A stretch of 64,000 nt of DNA from Sepioteuthis lessoniana (taxonomy: Eukaryota > Mollusca > Cephalopoda > Myopsida > Loliginidae). Each line of letters begins with the position of its first letter. Position 1 is the stretch's first letter. The DNA is taken from positions 69,501 through 133,500 of the forward strand of contig CAUZXS010000171.1 of the NCBI GenBank assembly GCA_963585895.1. The letters run 5' to 3'. A model generated the notes under the pieces. The model did no database searches, had not been told where the DNA came from, and was given only the letters and a program-made list of their open reading frames with translations. Positions 36,190 through 46,114 of this stretch are shown in pieces. Made by a program: the position numbers and the translations under genes.

Positions 36190-36946
36190 TGTTATGTTTT
36201 GACCTGTTGACCCGGCCAAAAATGCCATTCAAGGTAATGCACCGGAAGGAAGTGACACATTCTGATGGCAGTTATGAGAGGAAATCGCGTGGGCGGAAAT
36301 TGGCTGATGAAATGGGACGAGGTAAAAAAGATCCCATTATACTCTCATAGACTGACGCACCGAAAGAGAGTGACCTCTGAACGGGATGACAGTTATTTCC
36401 GCTCAATGACGATCACACAGGCCATTCCAAAGAAAGCGGAAGTGACACATCCCGGTCGCTAGATATCGGAAGGAGTTGCAGAGGCGTGTCCATATCACCG
36501 CGTGGGAGTTTGAAGGTAATATAAGGCCGACGAATTGAACAGAGGACAGTTGAGTTCCGGTCAGTTGGGTTCAACGAGCCAGAGGAGACAGGCGAGTAGA
36601 GTTGAGGAGGTAGACGAGATGTAGTAAGGAAAGCCAGTGCTCCGGTTGAGCAACCATGGAGAACGAGAAAGACACAAAGCTGACGGCCATAACTTCGGGG
36701 TCAAAATATTTCAGTAATGTTCGGTCCCCAGCTCCCTCTCACACGCAAACTTGGAACAACTCTTTCGAAACTTACAAAAACAGATGTGAGGTAAAATATT
36801 TTATAAAGAAGTCTTCCTGCGTCTTCCTTGCGTGCGTCGTTTGTTCTTGCGTTTTTATCATCGGGCGTCTTAATTATTATTGCATCGGTATGTATCCAGC
36901 ATATATATGTATATTTCTGCATGAATCAGCAGATGACTATATAACA
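36190..36946 (+). mobile_element. Solo LTR inserted in the LINE, 4-bp target duplication
   Basis: 757 bp, starts tgttatgttttgacc and ends gactatataaca (TG...CA). The 4 bp ctag occur on both sides (36186-36189 and 36947-36950), and removing the insert plus one ctag restores the LINE reading IKLGPFTQEEL. Same family as 23315-23992 and 53582-54131. TATA-like taatataagg at about 36514. Open frames across it are incidental. Confidence 0.9.
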
Positions 36947-36950
36947 CTAG

Positions 36951-38447
36951 GACCGTTCACACAAGAAGAACTCGCTTCTCAGAAAAATTAAAAATAGGAA
37001 AGCTGCAGGGCTGGACGAAATTCCTCCAGAAGTATGGAAGACCAGACAATTCGACGACATACTGCTCAGACACTGCAACGCTGTATACAATCAAAATCCG
37101 ATAGATAGATGGATGAAGGGATGCATACTCCCCTTCCCTAAAAAGGGGGACCTCGGATTAGCCAAAAACTACCGAGACATAACACTTACATCCATAGCAG
37201 CCAAAATCTACAATGCCCTACTACGAAACCGCATAGAATCTAAAATCGACAACATACTTAGGAAAAACCAAAATGGCTTCCGAAGAAATAGATCCACAAC
37301 CTCACAAATATTAACCATCCGTAGAATCCTTGAAGGTGTACGGGCAAAAAAACTACAAGCGACATTAATATTTGTTGACTTTACCAAGGCTTTCGATTCC
37401 ATTCACAGAGGAAAGATGGAACAAATCCTACTAGCGTACGGCATACCTAAAGAAACCGTAGCGGCAATAACGATTCTCTATAGAAACACCAAATTAAAAG
37501 TACGATCACCAGATGGAGACACAGAATACTTCGACATTGTAGCAGGAGTACTACAAGGGGACACGCTGGCTCCGAATCTCTTTATCATTTGTCCCGACTA
37601 CGTACTTAGAACATCGATTGACAAAATCAGAGAGAATGGCTTCGAACTGACGAAGAAAAGAAGCAGAAGGTACCCCGCAAAAACAATTACCGACGCCGAC
37701 TACGCCGATGACATAGCGATACTGGCAAATACACCCGACCAAGCCGAAACACTACTGCATAGTTTGGAACGAGCAGCCGCAGGCATAGGCCTCTATGTTA
37801 ATGCACACAAAACGGAATATATGTGCTATAATCAAACGGGGGACATCTCCACTCTAGAAGGAACCCCTCTTAAACTAGTAGACAAATTCACTTACCTAGG
37901 AAGCAGCGTCGAATCAACCGAAAAGGACATCGAAAAAAGGTTAACGAAAGCATGGACAGCTATCGATAGGCTATCGATTATATGGAAATCAGACCTAACC
38001 GATAAAATGAAACGCAGTTTCTTCCAGGCAGCGGTCACATCGATACTGCTATATGGCTGCACTACATGGACGCTAACAAAACGGCTGGAGAAGAAGCTAG
38101 ACGGCAATTACACAAGAATGCTACGTGCAATCTTGAACAAGTCCTGGCGGCAACACCCCACAAGACACCAACTGTACGGCCACCTGCCCCCTATCACGAA
38201 AACTATTCAAGTTAGACGAACCAGACATGCAGGACACTGCTGGAGAAGCAGGGACGAACTCATAAGAGATGTACTCTTATGGACCCCCACACATGGCCGT
38301 GCAAAAGCAGGACGACCAGCACGAACATACATTCAGCAGCTATGTGAGGATACGGAATGTTGTCCTGAAGACCTATCTAGGGTGATGAACGATAGGGAGG
38401 AGTGGCGAGAGAGGGTCAGCTATATCCGTGCTACCAGCGCGACATGA
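36951..38447 (+). pseudogene. LINE reverse transcriptase and C-terminal domain
   Basis: After a frameshift near 36972 the frame reads KAAGLDEIPPEVW and is then open through 38447 (444 codons from the Met at 37113). RT motifs: NYRDITLTSIAAKIYN, NQNGFRRNRST, FVDFTKAFDSIHRG (first catalytic Asp), GVLQGDTLAP, ADYADDIAILAN (catalytic Asp pair) and KFTYLGS. The C-terminal module carries RHAGHCWRSRDEL and GRPARTYIQQLCEDTECC. All RT catalytic residues that I can place are present, so this half could still fold. The stop TGA (38445-38447) is the first unit of the (TGA)n tail. Confidence 0.9.
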
Positions 38448-38465
38448 TGATGATGATGATGATAC

Positions 38466-39264
38466 TTACTCTGCCTTAACAGCATCGAGCACATTTTATG
38501 CAAAAAACTTATCTACATATCTTCTATTATATATACTGGCAAAAACATGCGCTCTCCAGGCGGAGGTATTTAAGTTTTAATGTAATGAAATATTAAACTG
38601 AATTAAAAAGTCTAAAGATACTAAAAAAGAACACATATAAAAAGATTAAACTTATTTTTATTCTATTTTATTTGGTTTCAATAAAGAATTTTGCATATTA
38701 TTTCTTTTAATACGTTTTTACGGTAAAAAAAGCAATTAACGTTATCTAAAATCAAATTATTACCTTAAACTAATTTGAAATCGAGTGGGTATGATGAAAA
38801 AATTAAACAGCTTTAATGTTAGTTCTTCCCATCTCTCCCGGCTTTCAGAGCTTACTGAACTATATTAAACTGTAAAGAATAAAACCATTATTTCCTGTTA
38901 ATAGATATATCGACAAGACCTTTGCTTCTATTCATCAAAATATAACCGAACAACTATAAATCAATAATACTAAACCTATATGAATCAAGATCAAATTTTT
39001 ATCATCAAGATGCAAATTTGGCTTTCTGTTCCCACAGTAAACTGCTATTTAATTATATATACAAATACAATTGCATATTATTACTATGTACGTAAGACAA
39101 ACAGTATTAATATTGTAAAACAATTTTATAATAATTTTCTTAATAACCGAGACTTAAACAGATTAAAATCATGGAGAACGTGACGTAAATAACTCAGGGA
39201 ATTGTAATGACAGTTGTAACGTTGAATGTGTTTACAAATACATAATATCCATTATAATAGAATA
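38466..39264. other. AT-rich DNA, no gene seen
   Basis: No repeat family or supported open frame recognised. Confidence 0.55.
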
Positions 39265-39267
39265 CAT

Positions 39268-39304
<37 letters not shown>

Positions 39305-39305
39305 A

Positions 39306-39349
<44 letters not shown>
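39265..39349. repeat. (CA)n(TA)n(TG)n microsatellite
   Basis: CA, TA and TG runs in succession; the CA and TG arms can pair into a hairpin around the TA centre. Confidence 0.95.
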
Positions 39350-39384
39350 AACTTCATGCGAATAACCTGAGAAAAGCATGAATC

Positions 39385-39535
39385 CTTCCTTTTTCCCTGC
39401 CCCAGTTATGGATAAATAGTAGGACAGACTAGGCTCTTTAGCTTCACAAGACAACCAGAAGTAAAATTCCGAATTCCAACCAGCAATACTCCGTTTAACA
39501 AACTGACCTTGTGTCACATTTTAACCATGCTGGAG
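39385..39535 (+). mobile_element. SINE D, 5'-truncated
   Basis: ttatggataaatagtaggac, then the D tail to ctgaccttgtgtcaca. Head missing. Confidence 0.75.
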
Positions 39536-39607
39536 GGTTTGAGCAACTACATCCGTCTATCCATCATTACGTTATGAAATGACGGACAGAAAGAAAATGT
39601 TTGGTAA

Positions 39608-39609
39608 AT

Positions 39610-39655
<46 letters not shown>
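39608..39655. repeat. (TA)n(TG)n microsatellite
   Basis: Short TA run then TG run. Confidence 0.95.
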
Positions 39656-40614
39656 CAGATATAACTAAGTTGTTTGATATATAATGAATCTATACTCGTG
39701 TACTGGTCCTATCGGTCATAAAAAAATTGATGCATTTACGTGAGCCTATATGAGCACACGGGAACTTTTGGCAAATGATAATGAGTAGAGATGGGATGAG
39801 AAAAAAGCAATGCTTCATCACATTAATCCGATACCTTCGTTTTACAGATAAAAATCCATTAATGAACAGATTTCTTTAACGTATCGACAATTTTTGACGT
39901 GTTTCCCATGTCGCTTACCGTATTTCATTCGCCCTTGTCACTTGATCACAATATTCGGATTATCCATCAATCTTTGCTGGCTCCGCTGACTTCCAAATCG
40001 GTTTCATATAATCCTCAAGATTTATCTTCCCTTACTTTCTCCTTTTTATTTTATAGATTGTCTCTTATGTATTCCCTGCCTTGTTATAAATTCATTTTCT
40101 CTTATTTTCCAGATCTGTTTTTTTTTCTTCAAACTTATCCCATCAACTTTTTCGTTTCTTGTGCAATGAACTTACTTGCTTGATTTGGCTCCTGTAGCTT
40201 GATGGTTAGAGTACCGGATTTAAAACTGAAGTGTTTTCCCGTATCTGGTGAATGGTGCATGATTTTAAACCCTTTTAAGAATTTAATGGAATTTATGCTT
40301 TTTACTTACAGCGTTTAACGCGAATGAAGTAAAAAAATGCATTCTGGGAGACTTCACTTCATTTTATGGTCCCTTATCGTGATGTAATTGTTAGATGGTT
40401 GGTTACTAGTTTGCTTTTACAGCATATCAAACCTTGTTGCGCCATTTAAAGTCAGACTTTTATTTTCAAGCAGTTATATTGTTTCAATCACTGAAAATAA
40501 TATGTAAACAACTATACCCTTAAGTAACTATTTTAGCACCATTTTTTTTTCGGGTATCTATTAACCCAACTTCTCAGCCCTAAGCAGAAATTGTTTAATA
40601 ATTGACCTGATGTT
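39656..40614. other. AT-rich DNA with a possible tRNA-like relic at 40186-40262
   Basis: 40186-40262 carries tgtagcttgatggttagagta, an A-box-like word, but no convincing B box. No gene seen in the remainder; a decayed element C or B tail may lie at 40395-40450 (acagcatatcaaaccttg). Confidence 0.35.
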
Positions 40615-40800
40615 ACAACGTAAGGTCAATTTTTAAACAAACTAAAACTGGTTTGTCTACTTGACGGATTAGCGAACCGAGTCTGGCCTACTATTTACCC
40701 ACAAATTGGAGACAAGAGAAATTCCTGTCTTTCACAATGGCATTAGCGCGAAGTTAAAGGAAGCATCGCCCATGATTTGCCGATTCCATTTCTAACTCTC
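40615..40800 (-). mobile_element. SINE D, decayed
   Basis: Plus-strand words aaggtcaatttttaaac, tctggcctactatttaccc and tggcattagcgcgaag place it in family D in reverse. The head is nearly unreadable. Confidence 0.6.
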
Positions 40801-40843
40801 AAGGGTTGCTTGAAACCAAGTAATTTTATTCAATACTAATAAT

Positions 40844-40965
40844 TTACCGTTTCTTGCTCTCGTTCAGGATCTGCTGATCTATGTAAAGAAACTCTGCAGT
40901 GCCTCTGGATACTTTGCAGCATCCTTTCTGTTCCTGAGGGAACAATCTGCGGCTTCTTAGCGAGT
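40844..40965 (-). pseudogene. RLE-LINE, fragment from the start of the RT domain
   Basis: The minus-strand frame reads RRLFPQEQKGCCKVSRGTAE then LYIDQQILNESK, a block at the start of the RT of restriction-like-endonuclease LINEs. It is fused at 40965 to SINE A. The same junction occurs reversed at 47212. Confidence 0.7.
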
Positions 40966-41220
40966 ATTTGGTACGATGGTTAGAGTGTTCACCAATGACC
41001 TGATAGACCTGGGTCCAATCCCAGGTTGCGTCATACCAAAGACTCAAAAAATGGTACTTGATGCCTCTTTTCTTAACACTACTGCATTATGAGGTACGGA
41101 TCAAAGGTAAAGTGGAGCAATCCTGGGAATGGAATAGCGTCCTCCCATACATCATTGTGTAGAAGCTATCGAAAAGGGAGCCTTCGGGTCACCCTCGACT
41201 ACGGTCGCCAAATTTACTTT
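40966..41220 (+). mobile_element. SINE A, complete
   Basis: tRNA-like head: A box tacgatggttagagtg, B box gggtccaatccc. Body: agactcaaaaaatggtactt, aggtacggatcaaaggta, the block gaaaagggagccttcgggtc, and the tail accctcgactacggtcgcc. It has no Ceph-type core and no B/D tail, so it is a separate family. Confidence 0.85.
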
Positions 41221-41235
41221 TCTATTATCATAAGA

Positions 41236-41575
41236 CCACATTGCGAGTTTATCATACCAGTGTTAGCAGGTTGTCGTTCTCGTTGAGTGACAGCAAAACT
41301 CTTCAGGTCTAGGACTCTTTTTTCGTATTCTAGCCGATCTTAACAATGCTGTTGTCTGGAAGGTCTTGATTCTTCCTTTGATTTCCAATTCTTCCAGTCT
41401 TTTTTTTCCCAAGTCTTTGGGGACCATTCCAAGTGTAACAACTAAAACTAATATTCCTGTCATCTTTACGTTCCAGAGCTTTTTTAATTCTCATGTATTG
41501 TCGAATTATTTGTATATCTTTTCGCTTTCTTTTATTTTCACTCAATAGCCCGTCGAAACGTCAAAATCCTACACA
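41236..41575 (-). pseudogene. RLE-LINE C-terminal end, copy a
   Basis: Minus-strand frames give ALERKDDRNISFSCYTWNGP and LEELEIKGRIKTFQTTALLR, then SARIRKK, with a frameshift between them. This is the conserved C end of the LINE (compare VVIGALGT...TTALLRTARILRRVLET in the next copy), followed by its 3' UTR (plus strand gttagcaggttgtcg). Confidence 0.75.
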
Positions 41576-41581
41576 TGACAA

Positions 41582-41625
41582 GTTTCTTCTTCTTCTTCTT
41601 CTTCTTATTATTATTATTATTTACT
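41582..41625. repeat. (CTT)n(ATT)n, 3' tail of the RLE-LINE copy on its right
   Basis: On the minus strand (AAT)n(AAG)n follows the LINE 3' UTR at 41626-41660. Confidence 0.85.
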
Positions 41626-41639
41626 CCTTTAGAGTTTTT

Positions 41640-42110
41640 TCACATCTGTGTTAGCTGATGGTTTCTCACCGGAGTTTGAGTGACAGCAAGTCTCCTCAAG
41701 TCTCCAGGACTCGTCTCAGGATTCTGGCCGTTCTTAGCAATGCTGTCGTTCGGATAGTCTTTACCCGTCCGCCAATTTCCAAGTCTTCCAGGCCTTTTAA
41801 TAATCCTTTACTTATTGTGCCTAACGCACCAATCACAATTGGCACAATCGTTACTTTCATGTTCCACAGCTTTTTCAATTCTCTAGCAAGGTCGAGGTAC
41901 ATATCTTTTCACTTTCCTTCAGATTTATTCTGTGGTCCGCCGGGACAGCGAAGTCGACAATTTTGCAGATTCTCTTTTTTTTTTGTTGATCATAATGAGG
42001 TCTGGTCTTCTAGTCGGGATTAGGTGATCCGTTTGTATATTAAAGTCCCATTGAAGTTTATGCGAATCATTTTCTAGGACAGGTGCTGGGTTGTGCATAT
42101 ACCATTTGTT
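41640..42110 (-). pseudogene. RLE-LINE C-terminal end with the restriction-like endonuclease, copy b
   Basis: Best copy of this part. Minus strand, in order: YMHNPAPVLENDSHK and LQWDFNIQTDHL, TRRPDLIMIN, then KIVDFAVPADHRI (PD...VDF, PD-(D/E)xK-like), a frameshift, then YLDLARELKKLWNMKVTIVP, IVIGALGTI and TTALLRTARILRRVLET. The endonuclease would cut the target to prime reverse transcription. Family knowledge: such a C-terminal nuclease after a CCHC knuckle is the hallmark of R2/R4/NeSL-type LINEs; the exact clade cannot be set here. Confidence 0.8.
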
Positions 42111-42111
42111 T

Positions 42112-42112
<1 letters not shown>

Positions 42113-42149
<37 letters not shown>

Positions 42150-42150
42150 T
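42113..42150. repeat. (ATT)n, 3' tail of the next RLE-LINE copy
   Basis: (AAT)n on the minus strand, after copy c. Confidence 0.85.
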
Positions 42151-42199
42151 CATGTCCCTAGCTAGTAGTTATCACTGAAGTACGATAGATAGCAGTATT

Positions 42200-42610
42200 T
42201 AAATCGATTCTGATTAGTGCTATGGTCGAGAGCGTATCTATACTTTCTCGATTTTCTAGTTCATCCCTTCCATTTTCTATTTTTCTACGAATTATTCAGC
42301 TCCTATTCAACCCTTCAAACTATCATTGGTATCACTATAAACTTCATATTCTGCGGCATTTCTTTACTGTCTTGCAGGCTCTACATATTTCTCGAGTTTT
42401 TCCCTTTTCTTTAACACTATGATCAGCTGAAACGACAAAGTCCACTCACTGATCTGTTTATATCTTCCTACGAAGAACAATAATATTAGATCTTCTGGTT
42501 GAGATTAGCTTGTTTATTTATATCTCAAACTACCAGAAAATTTTACGGGGTTTTATTTTCTAGGACGTTTTCTGGTCTGTACATGTATCATTTTTTCTTT
42601 ATGGTCAAAT
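42200..42610 (-). pseudogene. RLE-LINE C-terminal end, copy c, decayed
   Basis: Minus-strand words aligned with copy b: YMYRPENVLENKTP, INKQANLNQKI, SVSGLCRF and KEKGKTREI, with many stops. The order is the same as copy b; the 3' tail is at 42113-42150. Confidence 0.6.
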
Positions 42611-42699
42611 TTTATTCACTTGCTGTCACTTTTCCGCCCAATGTCACCTCTACAGCTTCTGTGACAGTTTTCTGGATTCCCTTATTATGCAGTCATCTT

Positions 42700-42720
42700 C
42701 TCCTCTCTTTCTCTCTCTCA

Positions 42721-42765
<45 letters not shown>

Positions 42766-42766
42766 C
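42700..42766. repeat. (CT)n(TA)n microsatellite
   Basis: CT-rich run then TA run. Confidence 0.95.
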
Positions 42767-42829
42767 TGATTCCGCAGTTTAAATTGTATATATAAATCAG
42801 TACATCCTCAATAAGAACCTGGCGAAACA

Positions 42830-43482
42830 ATGTAGCCACAACATGGATTAACAACGAAAAAAACATATGATATGTCCCAGCAAAGATGGATTATAGAATG
42901 TCTGAAAATGTGCAAAATATCCGACAAGTTATAAACTACATTACGCAAGTCATTTAAACCTGGAAAGTCCAAATAGCAGCAAGAGAATAAAACTAATCAA
43001 AAGCGGCTCACTCCTGTCACGGATATTTCTAATAACGATGATACCACCTATTCATATGATACTTATGAAATCCACAGAAAGCTAAAAATTTCAAAAGTCG
43101 GAAGAAAAATCAACCACCTAATGTACATTAATGATATCAAGAAATTTGCAAGGAACAAAATGAATTGCAGTCCGGGATAGAGACAATAAGAATATACAGT
43201 CAGGATATAAGAACAGAAATTGGGATTGAAAAATGGACCATGCACATAATGAAAAGTCGAAAAGAGACGAACGGAACTGCTAAATCAGGAAATCATCTGG
43301 GCACCTAGAGAGAGGTAGATACCAGGAAATATTGGGAGCAGACACCAGAAAAGGGCAGAGATGAAAGAAAACAAAGTTCCTTAGAAGAACAAGAAAACCT
43401 CTCGACAGTAAGTTCGGAAGCAGAAATCTCATTTAAAAAAAAATATCTGGACAATCCTTCTTGTAAGATAATCTAAATTATT
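42830..43482 (+). pseudogene. RLE-LINE copy d: RT domain, decayed
   Basis: Plus-strand RT fragment: INHLMYINDIKKFARN at about 43109-43156, where the family motif (M)YxDD has become YIND, then IYSQDI-like, GIEKWTM and LRRTRKPL-like segments up to FLKW at 43482. It continues after the inserted element C at 44109 with the frame TR..LM.MDQRTRKLM. The RT is dead: motif loss plus several stops. Confidence 0.7.
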
Positions 43483-43492
43483 CTTAAAATGG

Positions 43493-44098
43493 GTTTGGTT
43501 TGGTTTGGTTTGGTTTGGTTTTATGGCATATCAAATCATTTTGATACGAATATAGTAAATATATGATTTCTAATCACATTTCGTAGATAACATTTTAAAT
43601 AAACCTGAGCTCGTTTTTGTCGGCACACAGTTAAAAGGTTTCACTTATTTCTATCTAATATGAATAATTCTATTTACTATTAATCATTTGTTTCCTCACA
43701 GTTAAGTGTTTTCAAGTATTGTAATTTAATACTTACAATTTAATTAAAAATTAATCCCTTGATTACACAGTTAAATGATTAAACAGTTCTATTTCAAGTA
43801 ATTCAGTTTAACTTAAATCATTTGTTTTCACTCAGTTAAATTTCAAAGTACACAGTGTAAAAGTCAAACAGTCTTATTTGACCCAAAGATAGGGGCTTAT
43901 TAGGTGCTACCACCCCGGAACTGAGTGGACTAGGGAGTGATGGCAACGAAGGGGTTCTCTATATTCCCCAAAGCCCCAGCATTGCTGGAACCTCACCATC
44001 AGATTGTTTCGTGTTAAATCCAGAAGACTCGTTGGGATGGTCTTACCCCTCTGCAAAGATGCAGTCGGTGTATTTTACTGCCCCAACCGACTGGGCCA
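43493..44098 (-). mobile_element. Element C, copy 3, inserted in the RLE-LINE (10-bp target duplication)
   Basis: 606 bp. On the minus strand it starts tggcccagtcggttgggg, has the block ending with the motif read on plus as ggtgctaccaccccggaac, then the tandem body, and ends in a (CCAAA)n run. The target duplication is cttaaaatgg at 43483-43492 and 44099-44108. Excising it joins the LINE reading FLKW to TR, so this copy fixes both ends of the element exactly. Confidence 0.9.
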
Positions 44099-44108
44099 CT
44101 TAAAATGG

Positions 44109-44337
44109 ACAAGGTAATAACTCATGTAAATGGACCAAAGGACACGGAAATTGATGATGATGCTCACACTAGAAATGATACAGAAAATATGGAACATGAA
44201 AAAAAGAGGAAGAGGACTCGCTAGAATTGAGAATTATGTAGATGCAGCAATACAAGGACAAGATGAAAAAATTTTAAAAAGTAAAGAAATATTAATCAAA
44301 GCAGGAAGAAACAGCAATTACAATCTTAGAATAACCG
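44109..44337 (+). pseudogene. RLE-LINE copy d, continued (post-RT region)
   Basis: Reads MDQRTRKLMMMLTLEMIQK and RGRGLARIENYVDAAIQ, then NSNYNLRIT. Ends where a SINE A fragment is inserted at 44338. Confidence 0.8.
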
Positions 44338-44473
44338 ACCACTTTACCCTTGATTCTCACATTATAATGCTGAGTGTAAAGCAAGGTAGCATCAAGTACC
44401 ATTTTTTGAGTCTTTGGTATGACTCGACCTGGGATTGAACCCAGGTCTCCCGGGTCATTGGCGAATACTCTAA
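44338..44473 (-). mobile_element. SINE A fragment inside RLE-LINE copy d
   Basis: Reverse-strand SINE A from the B box (plus gggattgaacccagg) to the middle of the body; both ends are trimmed and no target duplication was found. Confidence 0.8.
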
Positions 44474-44658
44474 TAAGCAGAAAAGCAATAAAAACTAGAA
44501 ATCATAAATTGGAAGACAAAAAACTCTATGAATACTGCAAACGATAAACAGGCAAAACTACACATGAGAAAGCCTGAAAAAGACTAACAAATGAAAAACC
44601 TCTGAAGAGAAACTAAATCTCCGTTAATAGCAACACAAAAAATCCCATAAGGATCAAA
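44474..44658 (+). pseudogene. RLE-LINE copy d, continued
   Basis: Decayed match (TRNHKLEDKKLYEYCKR, then KPLKRN and VNSNTKNPIRIKY-like) between the SINE A and mariner insertions. Confidence 0.6.
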
Positions 44659-44660
44659 TA

Positions 44661-45533
44661 CGAGGATCATTAATAAGTTTCCAGACTTTTTTCGTATGGG
44701 CACTTTTATTGATAGTACACACATGAAACTCTAGTCCCCTTCGAAGTAATCTCCGCCGGCTGCTATGCACTTGTTGTACCGTTCCAACAACTTCTGAAAG
44801 TCATCTTGTGTGAGCGTGTCAATGACCTTCCTCACAACCACTTTCATCTCCTCAGTTGTCTCATAACGACAGCCTCTGAGCTTAGGGAATAACCAAAAGT
44901 CACAGGGTGCAAGGTCTGGACTGTATGGAGGGTGAGGAACTGTCTTGATGCCCATCTTGGTCATCAAATAGTCTGTGACAAGGATGGAGTTATAGACTGG
45001 TGCATTGTACTGCTGGAAATGCAACTGACCCGATTTGAAGAGTGCTGGCGTCTTCCGACGGAATCTCTGCGTGAACTCCCTTAAAACCTCAACATAGTAA
45101 CCCTAATCCTAACCGTTTGGCCAATCAACTCTGGGGTAGACTTCCTTACTCCTCCCACACCTCTCATCATCCATCACAGACTCCCTGATTTCCTTGAATC
45201 TCTTATGCAACTCAAAAACTAATGCTAGATTCATGCAAGATGGTCGAAAAGCAGTCTGAAGTATTCCTTACGTTTCTGTGGCATTTTTTCCAAGTTTAAA
45301 ACAGAATTTTATTGCATATCGTTCTTCTACGGTGTCATAGTGCATTTTTGAAATTCACCAGCTTGTAGGGTGTATTCCAATTGCTGCTGTATCTATTCAT
45401 TTGAACCTGAAATCATAAAGATTGGTCAGTCATCTCATAAGATGTATAGCAATAACGTACTGAATTTTCAAGTGTCTTTGCCAAATTTAAATGTCTGTAC
45501 AAAAAAGTCTGGAAACTTATTGAATGCGCCACC
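44661..45533 (-). mobile_element. Mariner-like element, internally shortened, TA target site
   Basis: 873 bp between TA (44659-44660) and TA (45534-45535). The terminal inverted repeats share aataagtttccagacttttt (44672 onward; reverse at 45501-45521); the outermost ~11 bp are less well matched. Excision rejoins the RLE-LINE frame IKYVKAKINKTQQN. Full mariners are about 1.3 kb, so part of the transposase gene is missing. Confidence 0.85.
44731..45024 (-). pseudogene. Mariner transposase, C-terminal part, catalytic Asp lost
   Basis: 97 codons on the minus strand with the mariner signature VPHPPYSPDLAPCDFWLFP, which carries the third catalytic Asp (PCD), and the C end CIAAGGDYFEGD, then TAG. 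The second catalytic Asp should lie in the HxDNAP context; here the frame reads QQYNAPVYN, with Tyr in its place and the neighbouring His residues also changed. The upstream transposase half, with the first Asp, is not recognisable. Cannot be active by itself. Confidence 0.85.
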
Positions 45534-45535
45534 TA

Positions 45536-46114
45536 TGTAAAAGCAAAAATTAATAAAACCCAACAGAATAGGAAGTGTAAGTTATGTGGAGACATAGATG
45601 AAACGAATGATCACATAATACGTGAAGACAGCAAACTTGCAGAAATGTGCAGGGAACAACTGAGTGAGGAAGGTGATCATCTACGAATTTAACAAGAGGT
45701 TGAAATCTAACCAAATGGTTTATGAACAAACCAGAATCTGTCCAGAATAATGAGTCACATAATATTCTATAAGACATTGGCATACTAAGGAATCACCTAA
45801 TCCCGGCTAGAAGACCATATCTAGTGAGAATAAACAAGAAAAAGAAAAAGCAGACCATCGAGTAAAAATAAAAGATAGCGAAAACATTGACGAATTCTTG
45901 AACCTTGCGACGAAATTAAAAACTTGGCTTAGAAAGAAGACTGGGGGAATAGGAGATCAAAGAAATGAGACCATTTAGACCACAGCATTGCTAAAACTAG
46001 CAAGAATACTCAGAATAGTCCTGTAGATCTGACGAGACTTACTGTCACTCAGACTCCAGTGAAAGTCTTATTACGCTTGTGGAAAAAGATCAAAAATAGT
46101 GAAATAATAATTAC
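45536..46114 (+). pseudogene. RLE-LINE copy d, CCHC knuckle, nuclease and 3' end
   Basis: Resumes after the mariner: KINKTQQNRKCKLCGDIDE then DHII, a CxxC...H zinc-knuckle with the last Cys changed, then HLIPARRPYLVRINKK (nuclease motif RPDL reads RPYL, losing the Asp), a degenerate C end, and a short (AAT)-rich tail at about 46097-46114. Confidence 0.75.

Larger units (their letters stand above)
34453..38465 (+). mobile_element. LINE-1 of this window: near full-length AP-endonuclease non-LTR retrotransposon, broken
   Basis: 5' region from about 34453 (upstream limit uncertain), single long EN-RT reading frame 34664-38447, and a 3' end consisting of the stop codon inside a (TGA)n tail. Without the LTR inserted at 36190-36946, the coding length is about 1,000 codons. 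Domain order is AP-type endonuclease, linker, reverse transcriptase, C-terminal His/Cys-containing segment. The lack of a 3' UTR and the short tandem-repeat tail recall RTE-type LINEs; clade assignment is inference. Breaks: stop at 35492-35494, frameshifts near 35805, 36012 and 36972, and the LTR. Confidence 0.9.

Noticed and set aside
35797..36350. Separate small genes between the two LINE halves
   Set aside because: They are frameshifted continuations of one LINE frame (VREKRALVK... then SRRKNTAK...).
36656..36991. 111-codon frame MENEKDTK...
   Set aside because: Lies within the solo LTR and runs into LINE sequence; it only reflects chance openness.
40186..40262. tRNA gene
   Set aside because: A-box-like word only; no B box, no anticodon-arm or acceptor pairing that I could confirm.
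41658..42023. 121-codon plus-strand frame
   Set aside because: Antisense shadow of RLE-LINE copy b, whose minus-strand peptide carries the conserved motifs.
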